A program made the translations under genes and the position numbers. A stretch of 20,503 nt of DNA, taken from the NCBI GenBank assembly GCA_964640855.1, contig CAZXIX010000080.1:1-20503 (forward strand), given 5' to 3'. The notes below the pieces were generated by a model, which saw only the letters and a list, made by a program, of their open reading frames with translations, searched no databases and was not told where the DNA came from. Positions 1 through 8,920 of this stretch are shown here, in pieces. Positions within the stretch are counted from its first letter, which is position 1; each line of letters opens with the position of its first letter. This DNA is from JAJDFU01 sp964640855 (GTDB lineage: Bacteria > Bacteroidota > Bacteroidia > Chitinophagales > Saprospiraceae).

Positions 1-1
1 T

Positions 2-1351
2 GCCACGGGGCTGTTTACCCAAAACGCACGTGGCAGCTTCCCGTACCTGTTCAAGTCCAACCGCTTCATGGCCAAACTGGATCTCGGCGCTACGGCCAGC
101 GTGGTAGCCGGGGATAACGTCTGGTTGAACAACGGCGCCTTTTTCACGGAATTCAGCCCCTTCGGTAACAACCCTCCTCCGGACGACCGATTCGGGGGCT
201 TCGAGTACGCGCTTACCGCAGGGGCAACCCTTTTGCTCAGGGTGACCCGCAACACCTATCTCTACGGTAACTACAAGGCCTTGTTCATGCAAACCCTGGG
301 ACGGGATGTCTACCGCTCCGATAATCCAAGCAGTATCGGTACGGAGAACCTGTACGGGGGCTTCGTGGGATCGATCTCCACGGGGAGTGGGAACGTCTTC
401 AATTTTAACCTCTCGGCCGGCCAGCAGCCTTACCGGATCGGTACGGGTATGCTGCTCTGCCAGATCGCGCTCAACGGGGGCGAAAGGGGTGCCCTGAATA
501 TTTGGCCCCGGTTCTCCGGCGACTTTGTCGGCCTCGCCCAGCTCCACTACAACAACCTGAAAGCGGAGTACTTCTACATCGATCCCAACGAATTCGGAGG
601 ACTGGAATCCAATACGCGGCTCACGGGCTTCAATCTCGAGTACGGGAAGGTCTCCGGGGTAAAAGCCGGCTTCACGTACTTGCGCGTGCTCCGTTCTACC
701 GCCCTGGTCTTGTTTCCCGATGGAAGGCAGGAGACGCGCGACGGGCTAAACGCCCTGAATTTACGCGCAGAATGGGTAGCCCGGCCGAATACCAATACGT
801 TGATCGCCAGTGTGGAAGGCGGTTTGCAGACCAACAGCCGGTTTCCACTGCTCGCCTGGGGCGTGGCCGCGGAACTGGGCTATGCCTTTAGGAGCGCCAA
901 GTTGAGCCCGTCCTTCAGCTATCGTTTTTCCCACCTGACCGGAGATAACCCGGAAACGGAACGTTTCGAGCGTTGGGACCTTTTGTATTCCGGTAATGAT
1001 GTGAATACCTGGATCCAGGGTTTGCTCATGAAGAACATCCTTTTCAATACCAACCTGCAGGCCCATCGCCTCCAGGCCCAAATGCTCGTCAAAGGCTGGC
1101 GCTTTACCGGACAGTATTTCTATTTCCGGTCGGATGAATTGAACAACCTCCCGCTGGCCCTCAACACCTTTGCCTCCCGGGAGCTGGCTCATCAGATCAC
1201 CATCATGGTCGAAAAAAGCTTTTTGAGGCGCTTTTATACGCGCATCCTTTTTCACTCCCTCTGGGCACTGGATGGCATTACAGATCCTCTTCCACAGGAG
1301 AACACCAACCCCTGGACGGGATTTCAGGTTTTGGTAAAATATCAGCTCTAG
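2..1351 (+). CDS. Outer-membrane beta-barrel protein, 5' end cut by window edge
   Basis: The frame is open from base 2, so the true start probably lies left of the window; the first internal ATG is at 68. The protein shows no membrane helix. It has many alternating hydrophobic/polar strands with aromatic girdles (for example the stretches ending LYGNYKALF, AEYFYI and GQYFYF) and ends in the short strand FQVLVKYQL, which is typical of a transmembrane beta-barrel. The segment RFERWDLLYSGNDVNTWIQG recalls barrels of the alginate-export type, in which a large sugar-permeable porin is described; that assignment is from memory of the family and is uncertain. It is followed after 18 bases by a small membrane protein gene and is probably cotranscribed with it. 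Alternatives are any other OmpA-unrelated porin-like barrel of roughly 16-18 strands. Confidence 0.8.
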   Translation, partial: ATGLFTQNARGSFPYLFKSNRFMAKLDLGATASVVAGDNVWLNNGAFFTEFSPFGNNPPPDDRFGGFEYALTAGATLLLRVTRNTYLYGNYKALFMQTLGRDVYRSDNPSSIGTENLYGGFVGSISTGSGNVFNFNLSAGQQPYRIGTGMLLCQIALNGGERGALNIWPRFSGDFVGLAQLHYNNLKAEYFYIDPNEFGGLESNTRLTGFNLEYGKVSGVKAGFTYLRVLRSTALVLFPDGRQETRDGLNALNLRAEWVARPNTNTLIASVEGGLQTNSRFPLLAWGVAAELGYAFRSAKLSPSFSYRFSHLTGDNPETERFERWDLLYSGNDVNTWIQGLLMKNILFNTNLQAHRLQAQMLVKGWRFTGQYFYFRSDELNNLPLALNTFASRELAHQITIMVEKSFLRRFYTRILFHSLWALDGITDPLPQENTNPWTGFQVLVKYQL

Positions 1352-1369
1352 AAGGGAAACGAAGGCATT

Positions 1370-1849
1370 ATGAATCAAATCGTCTTACGTGGAGCCGCCA
1401 TAAATGGCATTATCAACGGGATCATCAATGGTGGCATCCAATGGTTTTCCTTCCGGAACCTCGAACAGGTACCTATTTCAGTTGATGCGATCACGAACGA
1501 TGAGGTAACGGTTCTGGGTACCGGAGTGCATTTGGCTATCACCCTGGCCATGATCCTCACCTTCGTGGCCTACTTTTCCATCAAAAAAGACCGGCGCCCT
1601 TCCTGGGGAAGACTGATCTGGCTGATCCTCAAGCACGGGTTTTTCACCTTCGGGGTCGTCACCGGCCTCTCTGTCCTCTGGCAATATTATGCCGGAGCGG
1701 TAGAGGTCAGTCCCTTGGCCGCGACCCTCATCGTAGGGCTGATCGCGGGAGCTGTGGCTGCAGTGGTCAATTACCTGACCCTGGAGCCCTATGCAACAGA
1801 ACCGAGCCCGGAATTTGCCACCCGGAGAAAGTACCAACGAGCCCCTTAG
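1370..1849 (+). CDS. Small integral membrane protein, family not recognised
   Basis: This gene encodes 159 residues. There are three clear hydrophobic segments: about residues 49-67 (LAITLAMILTFVAYF), 79-104 (LIWLILKHGFFTFGVVTGLSVLW) and 116-137 (LAATLIVGLIAGAVAAVVNYL). An N-terminal segment with a repeated Asn-Gly pattern (INGIINGIINGG) could form a fourth. The C-terminus is short, charged and probably cytoplasmic. No catalytic motif is visible. It starts 18 bases after the preceding barrel gene, with a purine-rich GAAGG stretch upstream of the ATG, so it is probably translated from the same message. I do not recognise the family, and no function is proposed beyond inner-membrane location. 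Confidence 0.75.
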   Translation: MNQIVLRGAAINGIINGIINGGIQWFSFRNLEQVPISVDAITNDEVTVLGTGVHLAITLAMILTFVAYFSIKKDRRPSWGRLIWLILKHGFFTFGVVTGLSVLWQYYAGAVEVSPLAATLIVGLIAGAVAAVVNYLTLEPYATEPSPEFATRRKYQRAP

Positions 1850-1915
1850 GCTTCGGAAAAAGATGGGTATCCAGTAATTCTGGACTGCTTTCATAAAAAC
1901 CAAAACACCATCGTC

Positions 1916-2671
1916 ATGAAAAGATCATTTCTCCGGCACCTCCCGCCGCCTTCTTCTTTAAAATTGGTTTTCTTCCTTGTGCTGGGCTGTTCCCTTTTCA
2001 CGCCCCTTTTCGGGCAGGAAGTGCCGGCGGAAGAATCCAAAGACGACCGGCTGGTCACGAAGGGCCGTGGCTTTCTGAGCTTGTCCTTCTCCCTGGATCA
2101 GCGCCGGGCGGAGAACGAATCCCAACTTTTCCGGGAGGTCGTCAGTCAGAACCAATACAACTATCGCATAACGCTGAACGGCGGCTACGCTCTGGCGAAC
2201 AATCTAACCTTGGGCCTGGGCATGAGCTACGGCCGCGAGAAAGAAGACGTTACCTTCCTGGACGATAATGACGACGAGGTCACTTCCCGTTTTTTGCAGC
2301 AGGATATCTCCTTCGTCCCCAACATGCGGAATTACATTCCACTGGGGAACGGCATCTTGCAGATCTTCGTGCAGACGGATATGCGTTTTTCCTTTGTCGA
2401 GTCCCTGCAGCGGGATTTTTACCCGGACGAGATCGACAAGACCGAAGGAGACGTATTTGAGTACCGGCTCGGCGTTTCCCCGGGAGTCCTGCTATTCTTT
2501 GATCGACATTGGGCTTTTGAGGCTTCGGTAGGCCTGGCGGGACTGACTTCCCGGGTTACCAAAGAGACCTTTAACGATGATGTAGAGAACCAGACCAAAA
2601 TCGTAAAAACCGATATCGATCTGCGGCTCAACCTGCTGGCCCTCAACCTGGGTGTAGCCTATTACTTTTAA
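1916..2671 (+). CDS. Small outer-membrane beta-barrel protein
   Basis: The 251-residue product starts with a long signal peptide: a basic Arg-rich N-terminus, the hydrophobic core LKLVFFLVLGCSLFTPLF, and likely cleavage near GQ-EVPAEE (about residue 34). The mature part is made of alternating strands separated by short polar turns and acidic loops (LDDNDDE, FNDDVEN). It ends in LALNLGVAYYF, a classic C-terminal barrel strand with terminal Phe. The size fits an 8-10 strand barrel of the OMP_b-brl type. Its partner or cargo cannot be told from the sequence. A hairpin followed by a T-tract lies just after the stop, so the transcript may partly end there. Confidence 0.85.
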   Translation: MKRSFLRHLPPPSSLKLVFFLVLGCSLFTPLFGQEVPAEESKDDRLVTKGRGFLSLSFSLDQRRAENESQLFREVVSQNQYNYRITLNGGYALANNLTLGLGMSYGREKEDVTFLDDNDDEVTSRFLQQDISFVPNMRNYIPLGNGILQIFVQTDMRFSFVESLQRDFYPDEIDKTEGDVFEYRLGVSPGVLLFFDRHWAFEASVGLAGLTSRVTKETFNDDVENQTKIVKTDIDLRLNLLALNLGVAYYF

Positions 2672-2684
2672 ACCTGTCCTTTCC

Positions 2685-2741
2685 GGGAGGTGAGATTGGC
2701 CTGCAGTCCTTCTTTTTTGGAAAACACCTCCCCGTTTTTTT
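2685..2741 (+). terminator. Candidate intrinsic terminator or attenuator
   Basis: An 8-base perfect inverted repeat, GGGAGGTG at 2685-2692 and CACCTCCC at 2725-2732, is followed after two bases by seven T residues (2735-2741). The 32-base loop is long for a classical terminator. It lies between the barrel gene (stop at 2671) and the lipoprotein start at 2762. It could end the upstream transcript or act as an attenuator in front of the lipoprotein. Confidence 0.4.
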
Positions 2742-2761
2742 CAATCCCAATATGGTTTACG

Positions 2762-3823
2762 ATGAAAAAGCTGATTCGACATACCCTTACCCTTTTCACC
2801 TTGATCCCCTTGCTGTCTTCCTGCATTCAGGAAGACCAGTTTGGCTTGTCGGGCTTTAAGGCCATCAAAGCCTTTGAAATTCCAGGCCAGGCCGGCAGCA
2901 CCACGATCAATCCTTCGGATCGTACCCTTGCCGTATCTTTCCCGGAGGGAACAGATCTCACCAGCCTGGCTCCCTCAGTAATTGAACTGTCCAATTTCGC
3001 GACCGTAACGCCGGGCGTAGGCGAGGCCCAGGATTTCAGCTCGCCGGTCATCTACACAGTTACGGCCGAAGACGGCACTCAGGCCGAGTGGGAGGTCACG
3101 GCCATTCGGGCCGATCCCCAGCCGCAATTGCCCAACAGTAATTTTGACCAGTGGTATGATGCCGGCGGCTATCAGCAACCCGGAGAAGGTCCTGACAACA
3201 AAACCTGGGACACCGCCAACAAGGCGCTGGCGCTGGTCGGCCGCTTCAATACCTTTCCGGAAGATCTGGGAGATGGCGACCTGGCCGCACGGATGGTCAG
3301 CCAGGCGGCTCCCCTCATCGTGCGCATGGCGGCTGCCACGCTATACACCGGCTCCTTTACCGATGAATTCCCCAGCGCCACGGATCCGCGATCCAATATT
3401 GACTTCGGCGTCCCCTTTGCCGGCCGGCCGCAGGCTTTCCGCCTTGATTATCGCTATCTGCCCGGCGAGGAATACCTCGACGCTGACGGCAACCCGCTTC
3501 CCGGCGGCGATCAGGCCGATATTTACGTATTGCTCGAAAAGCGGGAAAACGGGCAGGTGGAACGCATCGGTACCGGCTGGTATCGCAGCGACGAACGCAT
3601 AGAAGACTGGACGACACTGGAGGTGCCGATCCAATACGGCGAGCTTACCTCTGCGGACCCCGAGTTTGAGTATGCCAATATCCGCCCGGGTGAAAGCTGG
3701 GGAAATCCCGACGATACGCCGACGCACATTACCGTTGTTTTTTCTTCCAGCGCATTGGGCGACTTTTTTACCGGCGCCATCGGCAGCGAACTGTGGGTGA
3801 ACGACTTTGAGCTGGTCTATTGA
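2762..3823 (+). CDS. PCMD-domain surface lipoprotein
   Basis: The start is placed at 2762 rather than the in-frame ATG at 2690, because it gives a textbook lipoprotein signal: MKKLIRHTL, a hydrophobic core, then the lipobox LSSC with Cys21. About residues 29-115 form an Ig-like domain of the DUF5018/SusE-neighbour kind, with the recurrent end motif AQDFSSPVIYTVTAEDGT. Residues about 127-353 match the Bacteroidota 'putative carbohydrate metabolism domain' (PCMD): it opens with SNFDQWYDAGGY and closes with VVFSSSALGDFFTGAIGSEL then WVNDFELVY, the family's characteristic jelly-roll ending. PCMD proteins are exported lipoproteins thought to bind or process glycans; the substrate is unknown. The same Ig-like domain recurs in the giant sulfatase protein downstream. 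The gene is followed 68 bases later by the MscS channel gene. Confidence 0.85.
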   Translation: MKKLIRHTLTLFTLIPLLSSCIQEDQFGLSGFKAIKAFEIPGQAGSTTINPSDRTLAVSFPEGTDLTSLAPSVIELSNFATVTPGVGEAQDFSSPVIYTVTAEDGTQAEWEVTAIRADPQPQLPNSNFDQWYDAGGYQQPGEGPDNKTWDTANKALALVGRFNTFPEDLGDGDLAARMVSQAAPLIVRMAAATLYTGSFTDEFPSATDPRSNIDFGVPFAGRPQAFRLDYRYLPGEEYLDADGNPLPGGDQADIYVLLEKRENGQVERIGTGWYRSDERIEDWTTLEVPIQYGELTSADPEFEYANIRPGESWGNPDDTPTHITVVFSSSALGDFFTGAIGSELWVNDFELVY

Positions 3824-3891
3824 TTAAAGTATGGTTCTTATATTAAATGGGAAATGATCCTTTTCGTATCGAGGCTTAAATTATTCTAGGT

Positions 3892-6378
3892 ATGGCACGT
3901 TTTTTGGAACTGGGATTTCGGTCCAGGTTTTTGGGGCTGCTTTTATTAGGGGGATTTCTGATTCAGGGGAAGGGGCAAGCTCAGGAGACAGCCCCCTCGC
4001 CTCCTGCCGATACGATCCGGGCCGGCATTCCCGTCGAAAACATTCCCACGGCCTCCGGCGAAACGGGCCTGTTGATCTTGCGGGAATCCGAAGCCTTGAT
4101 CTCCCCGGGGCAGATAGCCCTCGAAAAAGCGGAAAACGATTCGCTGCTGGCCCTGCTGGACACTCTCCTGGCTCGAGAGCGCCGGATCGAACTGCAGACC
4201 CTGGACGGGCGGTCCCTCAACAATAAGCGAAGCTTGTGGCGCGGATACCAGGATCAAACCCAGCGCCAGATCAATCAACTGAGGGGATTCCTGGATGACC
4301 TGGGCGGAGCCAGAACCCGAATCCAGCAGGAATATGATCTATGGAAGAATACGCAGGAAAACATCGATACGGCGATCGTTGACTCAACCATCGTCGAGAC
4401 GGTAGATGGGATCGTTCTTCTCACCGACAGCCTTAACCGTACGATCGTTAGCCGGACCAACGAAGTCCTGGCCCTTCTCAATCCCTTGACGGGGTATGAT
4501 GTCGAGATCAACGATCTGATCGAGCGGATCAATACCATTCTCATCCAGCGAGAAGGAGAAATCTTTTCCAAAACGAATCCCGCCCTCTGGGAACTGGACC
4601 TTTCGGCTTCGGAACAATGGAATACGGGGGAGTATATCCAACTATTTTTAGATGAGGAGGGGAGCGTGCTGGAGACCTATTACCGGAATAACCAGAGGTC
4701 CTTCTTCGCCTTTCTGGGATTTCTCCTGCTATTGCTGGCCTTTTTCTTCTATTTGAAAAACCGGATAAAGGAAATTATCCCGGAGGACCCCACCATTTCC
4801 CAATACGGCCTCAAACGCATTCTCAGTCGGCCCGCCAGCGTGGCTCTGACCCTGGCCATCTTCTCTACGGGCTTGTTTTTCCAGAATCAGCCACCGATCA
4901 TGATGGATCTGACGATCATCATTCTGGTCGTCCCCCTGCTGGACATTGGATTTCACATTTCCAAAAAAAGAGGATATCCTTATTTGGCCGTATTCGGGCT
5001 ATTGTCTCTTCTGCGCTTCCTGAATGATGTTTTCCCGCCGGAAATGCTTCTGCATCGGGTTATCCTATTGATTGCCGGATTGCTCGAAGTCATTTTCCTT
5101 TTCCGGCTGATCCGGCTGATGCGAAGGGAGTCCATAGCCAAAAAGCTATACCAGCAACTGATCCTTCTGTTGATCAATTTTCACCTGATCGCAGCTTTCG
5201 TCGGTTTGGTCGCCAACTTTACGGGGCACCTGAGCCTGGCGGATACAGCCATTGATACGGCGATCAACAATACGCTGGTCGGCTTGCTCCTGGTCATTTC
5301 CGCTACCACCCTGATCGGCCTCATCCAGTTGGGCATTGACGGTCGGCTGTTTGGGCGCCTGAATTTTGTCCGAAACCGCAGCAAGCAGTTGAAAAAGCAA
5401 ACGGTCAACGTCATTATGTTCCTGGCCATCCTGGTTTGGCTGGATGCCATCATTCGCACGCTTGGGGTCGGGAAAAACTTTTATACCTGGTTGGGGAACG
5501 TCCTGACCAGCGAGATCTCCCTGGGAGATATCAGTTTCAGCCTGGGGAAGGTTCTGCTTTTCTTTTTGGTCATCTGGCTCTCCATCATCATCTCCCGCTT
5601 TATCCGGTATGTACTGGAAGACGACATCCTGAGCCGGGTGACCCTGGAAAAGGGGGTGCCCCGGATGATCTCAGCCGTGGTCACCTATTCGCTGATCACC
5701 GTGGGGGTGTTGCTGGCGGTCAATGCCGTGGGGATACCGCTAAACCAACTGACCATCATCTTCAGTGCTTTCAGCGTGGGGATCGGCTTCGGCTTGCAGA
5801 ATGTGGTCAATAACTTCGTTTCCGGGATAATTTTGTTGTTCGAGCGGCCGGTTCAGATCGGCGATACGGTGGAAGTGGGCGGACTGGTCGGCACGGTAAG
5901 CGCGATGGGGATCCGTTCCAGCCATATCAGGACCTTCGACGGGGCGGAGGTGATCGTTCCCAACGGGCATCTCATCTCCAATCAGGTAACCAACTGGACT
6001 CTGAACGATAAAAGGCGACGGATCGAGGTCATTGCGGGGGTCGCCTACGGATCGGATGTGCACAAGGTGCAACAGTTGCTGCTGGAAATCATTACCAACC
6101 ATCCGGACGTCATCAAGCCTCCCAATCCCCTGGTGTTGTTCCAATCCATGAGTGAAAGCTCGCTGGACTTCCGGATGTTATTCTGGACGGATAAATTCGA
6201 TGACTGGATCCGGATCCGGAGCGAAGTGATCTTCCAGGTGCATGATACGCTATACCGGGAAGGTATTTCCATTCCCTTTCCGCAGCGCGATCTGCACATC
6301 AAGTCTTTCGAGGGAATTCCGAATTTCCAGTTCGGCAAAGGCGGGCAGAACGGCGACGAGCTCAAAGAGGAAAGTTGA
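3892..6378 (+). CDS. Large MscS/MscK-type mechanosensitive ion channel
   Basis: The 828-residue protein is far longer than E. coli MscS (286) and resembles the MscK/YbiO class. It starts with a signal peptide (MARFLELGFR..., hydrophobic core, GQA-QET). A periplasmic region of about 230 residues follows, predicted helical around residues 75-150. From about residue 271 (FFAFLGFLLLLLAFFFYL) there are roughly ten or eleven membrane helices. The conserved MscS core is clear: a pore-lining helix with SVGIGFGLQNVVNNFVSG (G630 onward), then the beta-domain entry RPVQIGDTVEVGGLVGTV, then the motifs SSHIRTFDGAEVIVPNG and TNWTLND, and the cytoplasmic alpha/beta domain ending ISIPFPQRDLHIKSF. It would gate on membrane tension to release solutes under hypo-osmotic shock. 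It ends 80 bases from the convergent minus-strand gene. Confidence 0.95.
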   Translation: MARFLELGFRSRFLGLLLLGGFLIQGKGQAQETAPSPPADTIRAGIPVENIPTASGETGLLILRESEALISPGQIALEKAENDSLLALLDTLLARERRIELQTLDGRSLNNKRSLWRGYQDQTQRQINQLRGFLDDLGGARTRIQQEYDLWKNTQENIDTAIVDSTIVETVDGIVLLTDSLNRTIVSRTNEVLALLNPLTGYDVEINDLIERINTILIQREGEIFSKTNPALWELDLSASEQWNTGEYIQLFLDEEGSVLETYYRNNQRSFFAFLGFLLLLLAFFFYLKNRIKEIIPEDPTISQYGLKRILSRPASVALTLAIFSTGLFFQNQPPIMMDLTIIILVVPLLDIGFHISKKRGYPYLAVFGLLSLLRFLNDVFPPEMLLHRVILLIAGLLEVIFLFRLIRLMRRESIAKKLYQQLILLLINFHLIAAFVGLVANFTGHLSLADTAIDTAINNTLVGLLLVISATTLIGLIQLGIDGRLFGRLNFVRNRSKQLKKQTVNVIMFLAILVWLDAIIRTLGVGKNFYTWLGNVLTSEISLGDISFSLGKVLLFFLVIWLSIIISRFIRYVLEDDILSRVTLEKGVPRMISAVVTYSLITVGVLLAVNAVGIPLNQLTIIFSAFSVGIGFGLQNVVNNFVSGIILLFERPVQIGDTVEVGGLVGTVSAMGIRSSHIRTFDGAEVIVPNGHLISNQVTNWTLNDKRRRIEVIAGVAYGSDVHKVQQLLLEIITNHPDVIKPPNPLVLFQSMSESSLDFRMLFWTDKFDDWIRIRSEVIFQVHDTLYREGISIPFPQRDLHIKSFEGIPNFQFGKGGQNGDELKEES

Positions 6379-6458
6379 TCAACAGGATTCCTGCCTGTCT
6401 CCGGGCGTCTTGCCGCGATGGCTTTTCGGGGAGCCAAGAGCAGCTGTCGAAATCTCCA

Positions 6459-7865
6459 TTATGAGCTTTGGAGGGCTTCTGCTTTTTCTTCTTCTCCCTT
6501 GAGCCGGCGGAGATATCTGGAAAAGGACTTCATGACCCAGAGATGGACCACGGCCTGGGTGAGCACATACATGTACCAGGGCAGGGTGGGGACGAATTCA
6601 TGGATGGCTGCGATGACGTAGCGGCCTTTCAGAACACTCCGGAATTCAAGCCAGCCGTAGTCAACTCGTTTTACCAGCAGGCCCCCGACGATGTAGAATA
6701 GCTGTCTTCGTTCGTCGCTACGGTCGGGGATAAACTGCAATTTCAGCAATTCTAAGGGGCCGATTCGAAATATGGAGTACTCGCCCTCGGGTTCGACCCG
6801 GATCAGATACCGGAAGAAACGGGGCAGCCAGGTCTGATAGCGGCGGGCGACCCAGGTGGCGGACCGTCTTCCCGGGTTGGGGAGCCGTTGCACGGATCGT
6901 ACTGTGTTTTTTGCCGTGGGGGATTTTTGAGAAGGGGGTAGGGTAGGGATTTGGTCCTTGTCGAACAGGGCCCTTCGGGCTGCAGTTTCGAAATTTTCGG
7001 TTTGGGGAAAATGGGCCATCAGCTTGTTGTCGCTCACCAGAAGCTCGTGCCGCAGGCTTTCGATCAGCGGGGAGACCAGTATCCGGCTGGAATCGGCGAA
7101 GAGGGCTACCCACAATTTCGAAAAGCCCAGCGAAAACACCGGAACCGTTGTGATCCAGCGTTTTTTCCCGAGGAGCCGGGCTACCGTACGCATCATCTCC
7201 ACGTAGTTGATAATTTCCCGACCGCCGATATCGAAATGCTGGTCGTAAACCTCTTCGTTGCCCAGGCAAAAGTCCAGGATGTTGAGCGTATCCTCCAGGG
7301 AGATGGGCTGGGTTTGGGAAAGGGTCCATTGGGGGCAGATCATTACCGGCAGACGCCGGACCAGCTTTTCGATGATCCGGAAGGAAGACCCGCCGGGTCC
7401 GGCGATGATCCCGGCCCTCAAGGCGGTTAGGGGTACCTCCGTATTGCTCAGCGTTTGCTCTACCTCATACCGGCTGCGTAAATGCCGGGAAAAATCGTCT
7501 TCATCCTTGGGCAGTATACCGCCCAGAAAAATGATTTGGCGGAGATGGTTCTTTTGGGCAGCCCGGGCAAAATTATCCGCCAGCAGCAGGTCGGTATCCT
7601 CGAAAGATCCCTGGTTCAGGCGGGTCGAAGGCTGCATCGAGTGGACCAGATAAATGGCAAAGTCGGCCCCTTCCAGAGCATTTTCGGTACTGCTCAGGGA
7701 ATAGAGTTCTACCTCCCGCCATTCTACTCCAGAGCCCGGATCGGGCTCCATGACACGACGGCTGAGGGCAATGATGTTGTATTTGCGCCGGTATCGATCT
7801 ATGAACCAGCGTCCGATGAAGCCTGTGGCTCCGGCAATGACAACAGTCGATTTCATGTTGGACAA
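6459..7865 (-). CDS. Atypical SDR NAD(P)-binding protein with C-terminal DUF2867-like domain
   Basis: The 468-residue product has an N-terminal Rossmann fold with GATGFIG (G12, G15, G18; the GxxGxxG pattern of extended SDRs) and the early motif AIYLVHSM at about residues 70-77. The usual Tyr-x-x-x-Lys catalytic pair is not present: the region reads Y133-EVE-Q137, which is normal for atypical SDRs of the NmrA/YbjT group and suggests a binding or sensing role rather than simple dehydrogenation. After the SDR part (to about 310) a Pro/Lys/Arg-rich linker leads to a C-terminal domain (about 340-468) with RVEPEGEYSIFRIGPLELLK, resembling DUF2867 as seen after SDR domains in YbjT-like proteins. A hydrophobic stretch near the end (LPWYMYVLTQAVVHLWV) may touch the membrane. 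An alternative start is Met4 (7856). The gene converges on the MscS gene and is transcribed alone from the left side of the long gene-poor region. Confidence 0.88.
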   Translation of the reverse strand: MSNMKSTVVIAGATGFIGRWFIDRYRRKYNIIALSRRVMEPDPGSGVEWREVELYSLSSTENALEGADFAIYLVHSMQPSTRLNQGSFEDTDLLLADNFARAAQKNHLRQIIFLGGILPKDEDDFSRHLRSRYEVEQTLSNTEVPLTALRAGIIAGPGGSSFRIIEKLVRRLPVMICPQWTLSQTQPISLEDTLNILDFCLGNEEVYDQHFDIGGREIINYVEMMRTVARLLGKKRWITTVPVFSLGFSKLWVALFADSSRILVSPLIESLRHELLVSDNKLMAHFPQTENFETAARRALFDKDQIPTLPPSQKSPTAKNTVRSVQRLPNPGRRSATWVARRYQTWLPRFFRYLIRVEPEGEYSIFRIGPLELLKLQFIPDRSDERRQLFYIVGGLLVKRVDYGWLEFRSVLKGRYVIAAIHEFVPTLPWYMYVLTQAVVHLWVMKSFSRYLRRLKGEEEKAEALQSS

Positions 7866-8129
7866 ACGGTAGAGTCCGGGTAGTGTTCGGGAGAAAGGAG
7901 TTTAAATTGGAGTTTATGAAGTAATTCGTTTGGCCTGAAGACGAGCCTCAAGAGATTAGTCTCCGATAGCCTGGATTTTGGCAAGGCAGATGAATTAGAG
8001 GGGATTCGATTGTAAATCCATAAGAAATCTTTCATCTGAAAGGCGTTTAGAAAATCGGGCCTTTTCGTTCCTGCCTAGGAGCGTTTTTGGGATTAATTTA
8101 AACACTAATGGAGGCTGGCAGGATTGTCG

Positions 8130-8151
8130 GTTTTTTATTGAAATAAAAAAC
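8130..8151. repeat. A+T-rich perfect palindrome, 10-base arms
   Basis: The arms GTTTTTTATT (8130-8139) and AATAAAAAAC (8142-8151) are perfect complements separated by GA. It lies upstream of both divergent genes. It could be a weak hairpin at the RNA level or a protein-binding site on DNA. Confidence 0.6.
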
Positions 8152-8426
8152 AGGTTAAAATAATTAGGGAACTTTATGTGTCATACTCCCTGAAGCCCTA
8201 ATTTAAATGGCAAGGGAAGTGCTCGAATAAGATCTGAAATGTGTGCTGCAATAGCCCGATCTTTTATGGTAGCTGGTGCGGGTATGTTTAATTTTTTGAG
8301 TTATGTAATAGCTTTGCTTAAAGAGGTAATATGGAAAGACGGCTTATAAACATTTCGTTCAGGTGAAGTTTTTTCAGAGCAAAAACAGGACTGTTCACAG
8401 CAGGTTGGTGATATAAAACAAAGCTT

Positions 8427-8448
8427 GTACCCCATTAAAATGGGGTAC
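8427..8448. repeat. Perfect palindrome, arms GTACCCCATT
   Basis: GTACCCCATT (8427-8436) and AATGGGGTAC (8439-8448) are perfect complements with two bases (AA) between them. There is no T-tract after it, so it looks more like an operator-type dyad or an RNA hairpin than a terminator. It is about 560 bases upstream of the divergent SDR start and 765 upstream of the sulfatase start. Confidence 0.65.
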
Positions 8449-8883
8449 GGATAAGAACAGCTCAGTTATGGGATTATGGAATAATCATATATATTTGAGA
8501 TGAGCAAAAGCGTTAGATAAGCATTTAGTCACCCCCCCCTTGCCCGGGATATCACCGGGTATTTCCCGTTAATTCAATGTCAACGCTACTCACGTAAATG
8601 CAAATAGGTATTTGCGACCTCCGCAAAAGAGGTCAGGCTGTGACCAATAATTGGGAACGGCTTGTTGAGAGGCTAGCTATTCGAGGAAAAAATCATGGCA
8701 TTCTCCGTGTATATGGAGTGCTGCCCTTTTTTCAATTAAATCCCGTTATGGGAAAGTAAATTTTACCCTCAAACCGTTTTAGAAGGATGGTTTTCTCTTA
8801 AAGAAATCTTCCTGCTATTCAATCTCCCCTTAATCGCCTGTGCATCAGTATCAACTGTCTGCTCAGGACGGCCTTATTTTTTT

Positions 8884-8920
8884 CCATAGGGAAAGATCAA
8901 GTCTATCCCTATGGCTGGTT
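8884..8920 (+). terminator. Candidate hairpin with T-rich tail, upstream of the giant gene
   Basis: The arms CCATAGGGA (8884-8892) and TCCCTATGG (8906-8914) pair perfectly around a 13-base loop. They are followed by the T-rich stretch CTGGTTTTGTTTTG. The shape fits an imperfect rho-independent terminator for a plus-strand transcript starting somewhere in 8200-8850, which would imply a small non-coding RNA or a leader. The tail is interrupted by G, so this is tentative. Confidence 0.3.

Noticed and set aside
1870..1884. Hairpin TCCAG-TAATT-CTGGA between the membrane protein and second barrel genes
   Set aside because: The stem has only five pairs and no T-tract follows.
2690..2761. Upstream in-frame ATG for the lipoprotein gene
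   Set aside because: It would place 24 extra residues before a perfect lipoprotein signal and lies inside the candidate terminator hairpin.
6419..6436. TGGCT/AGCCA hairpin between the convergent MscS and SDR genes
   Set aside because: Five pairs with an 8-base loop and no T-tract on either strand is too weak to call a terminator.
7853..8035. 60-residue minus-strand frame overlapping the SDR start
   Set aside because: No recognisable domain, overlaps the SDR gene start and has no coding-like composition.
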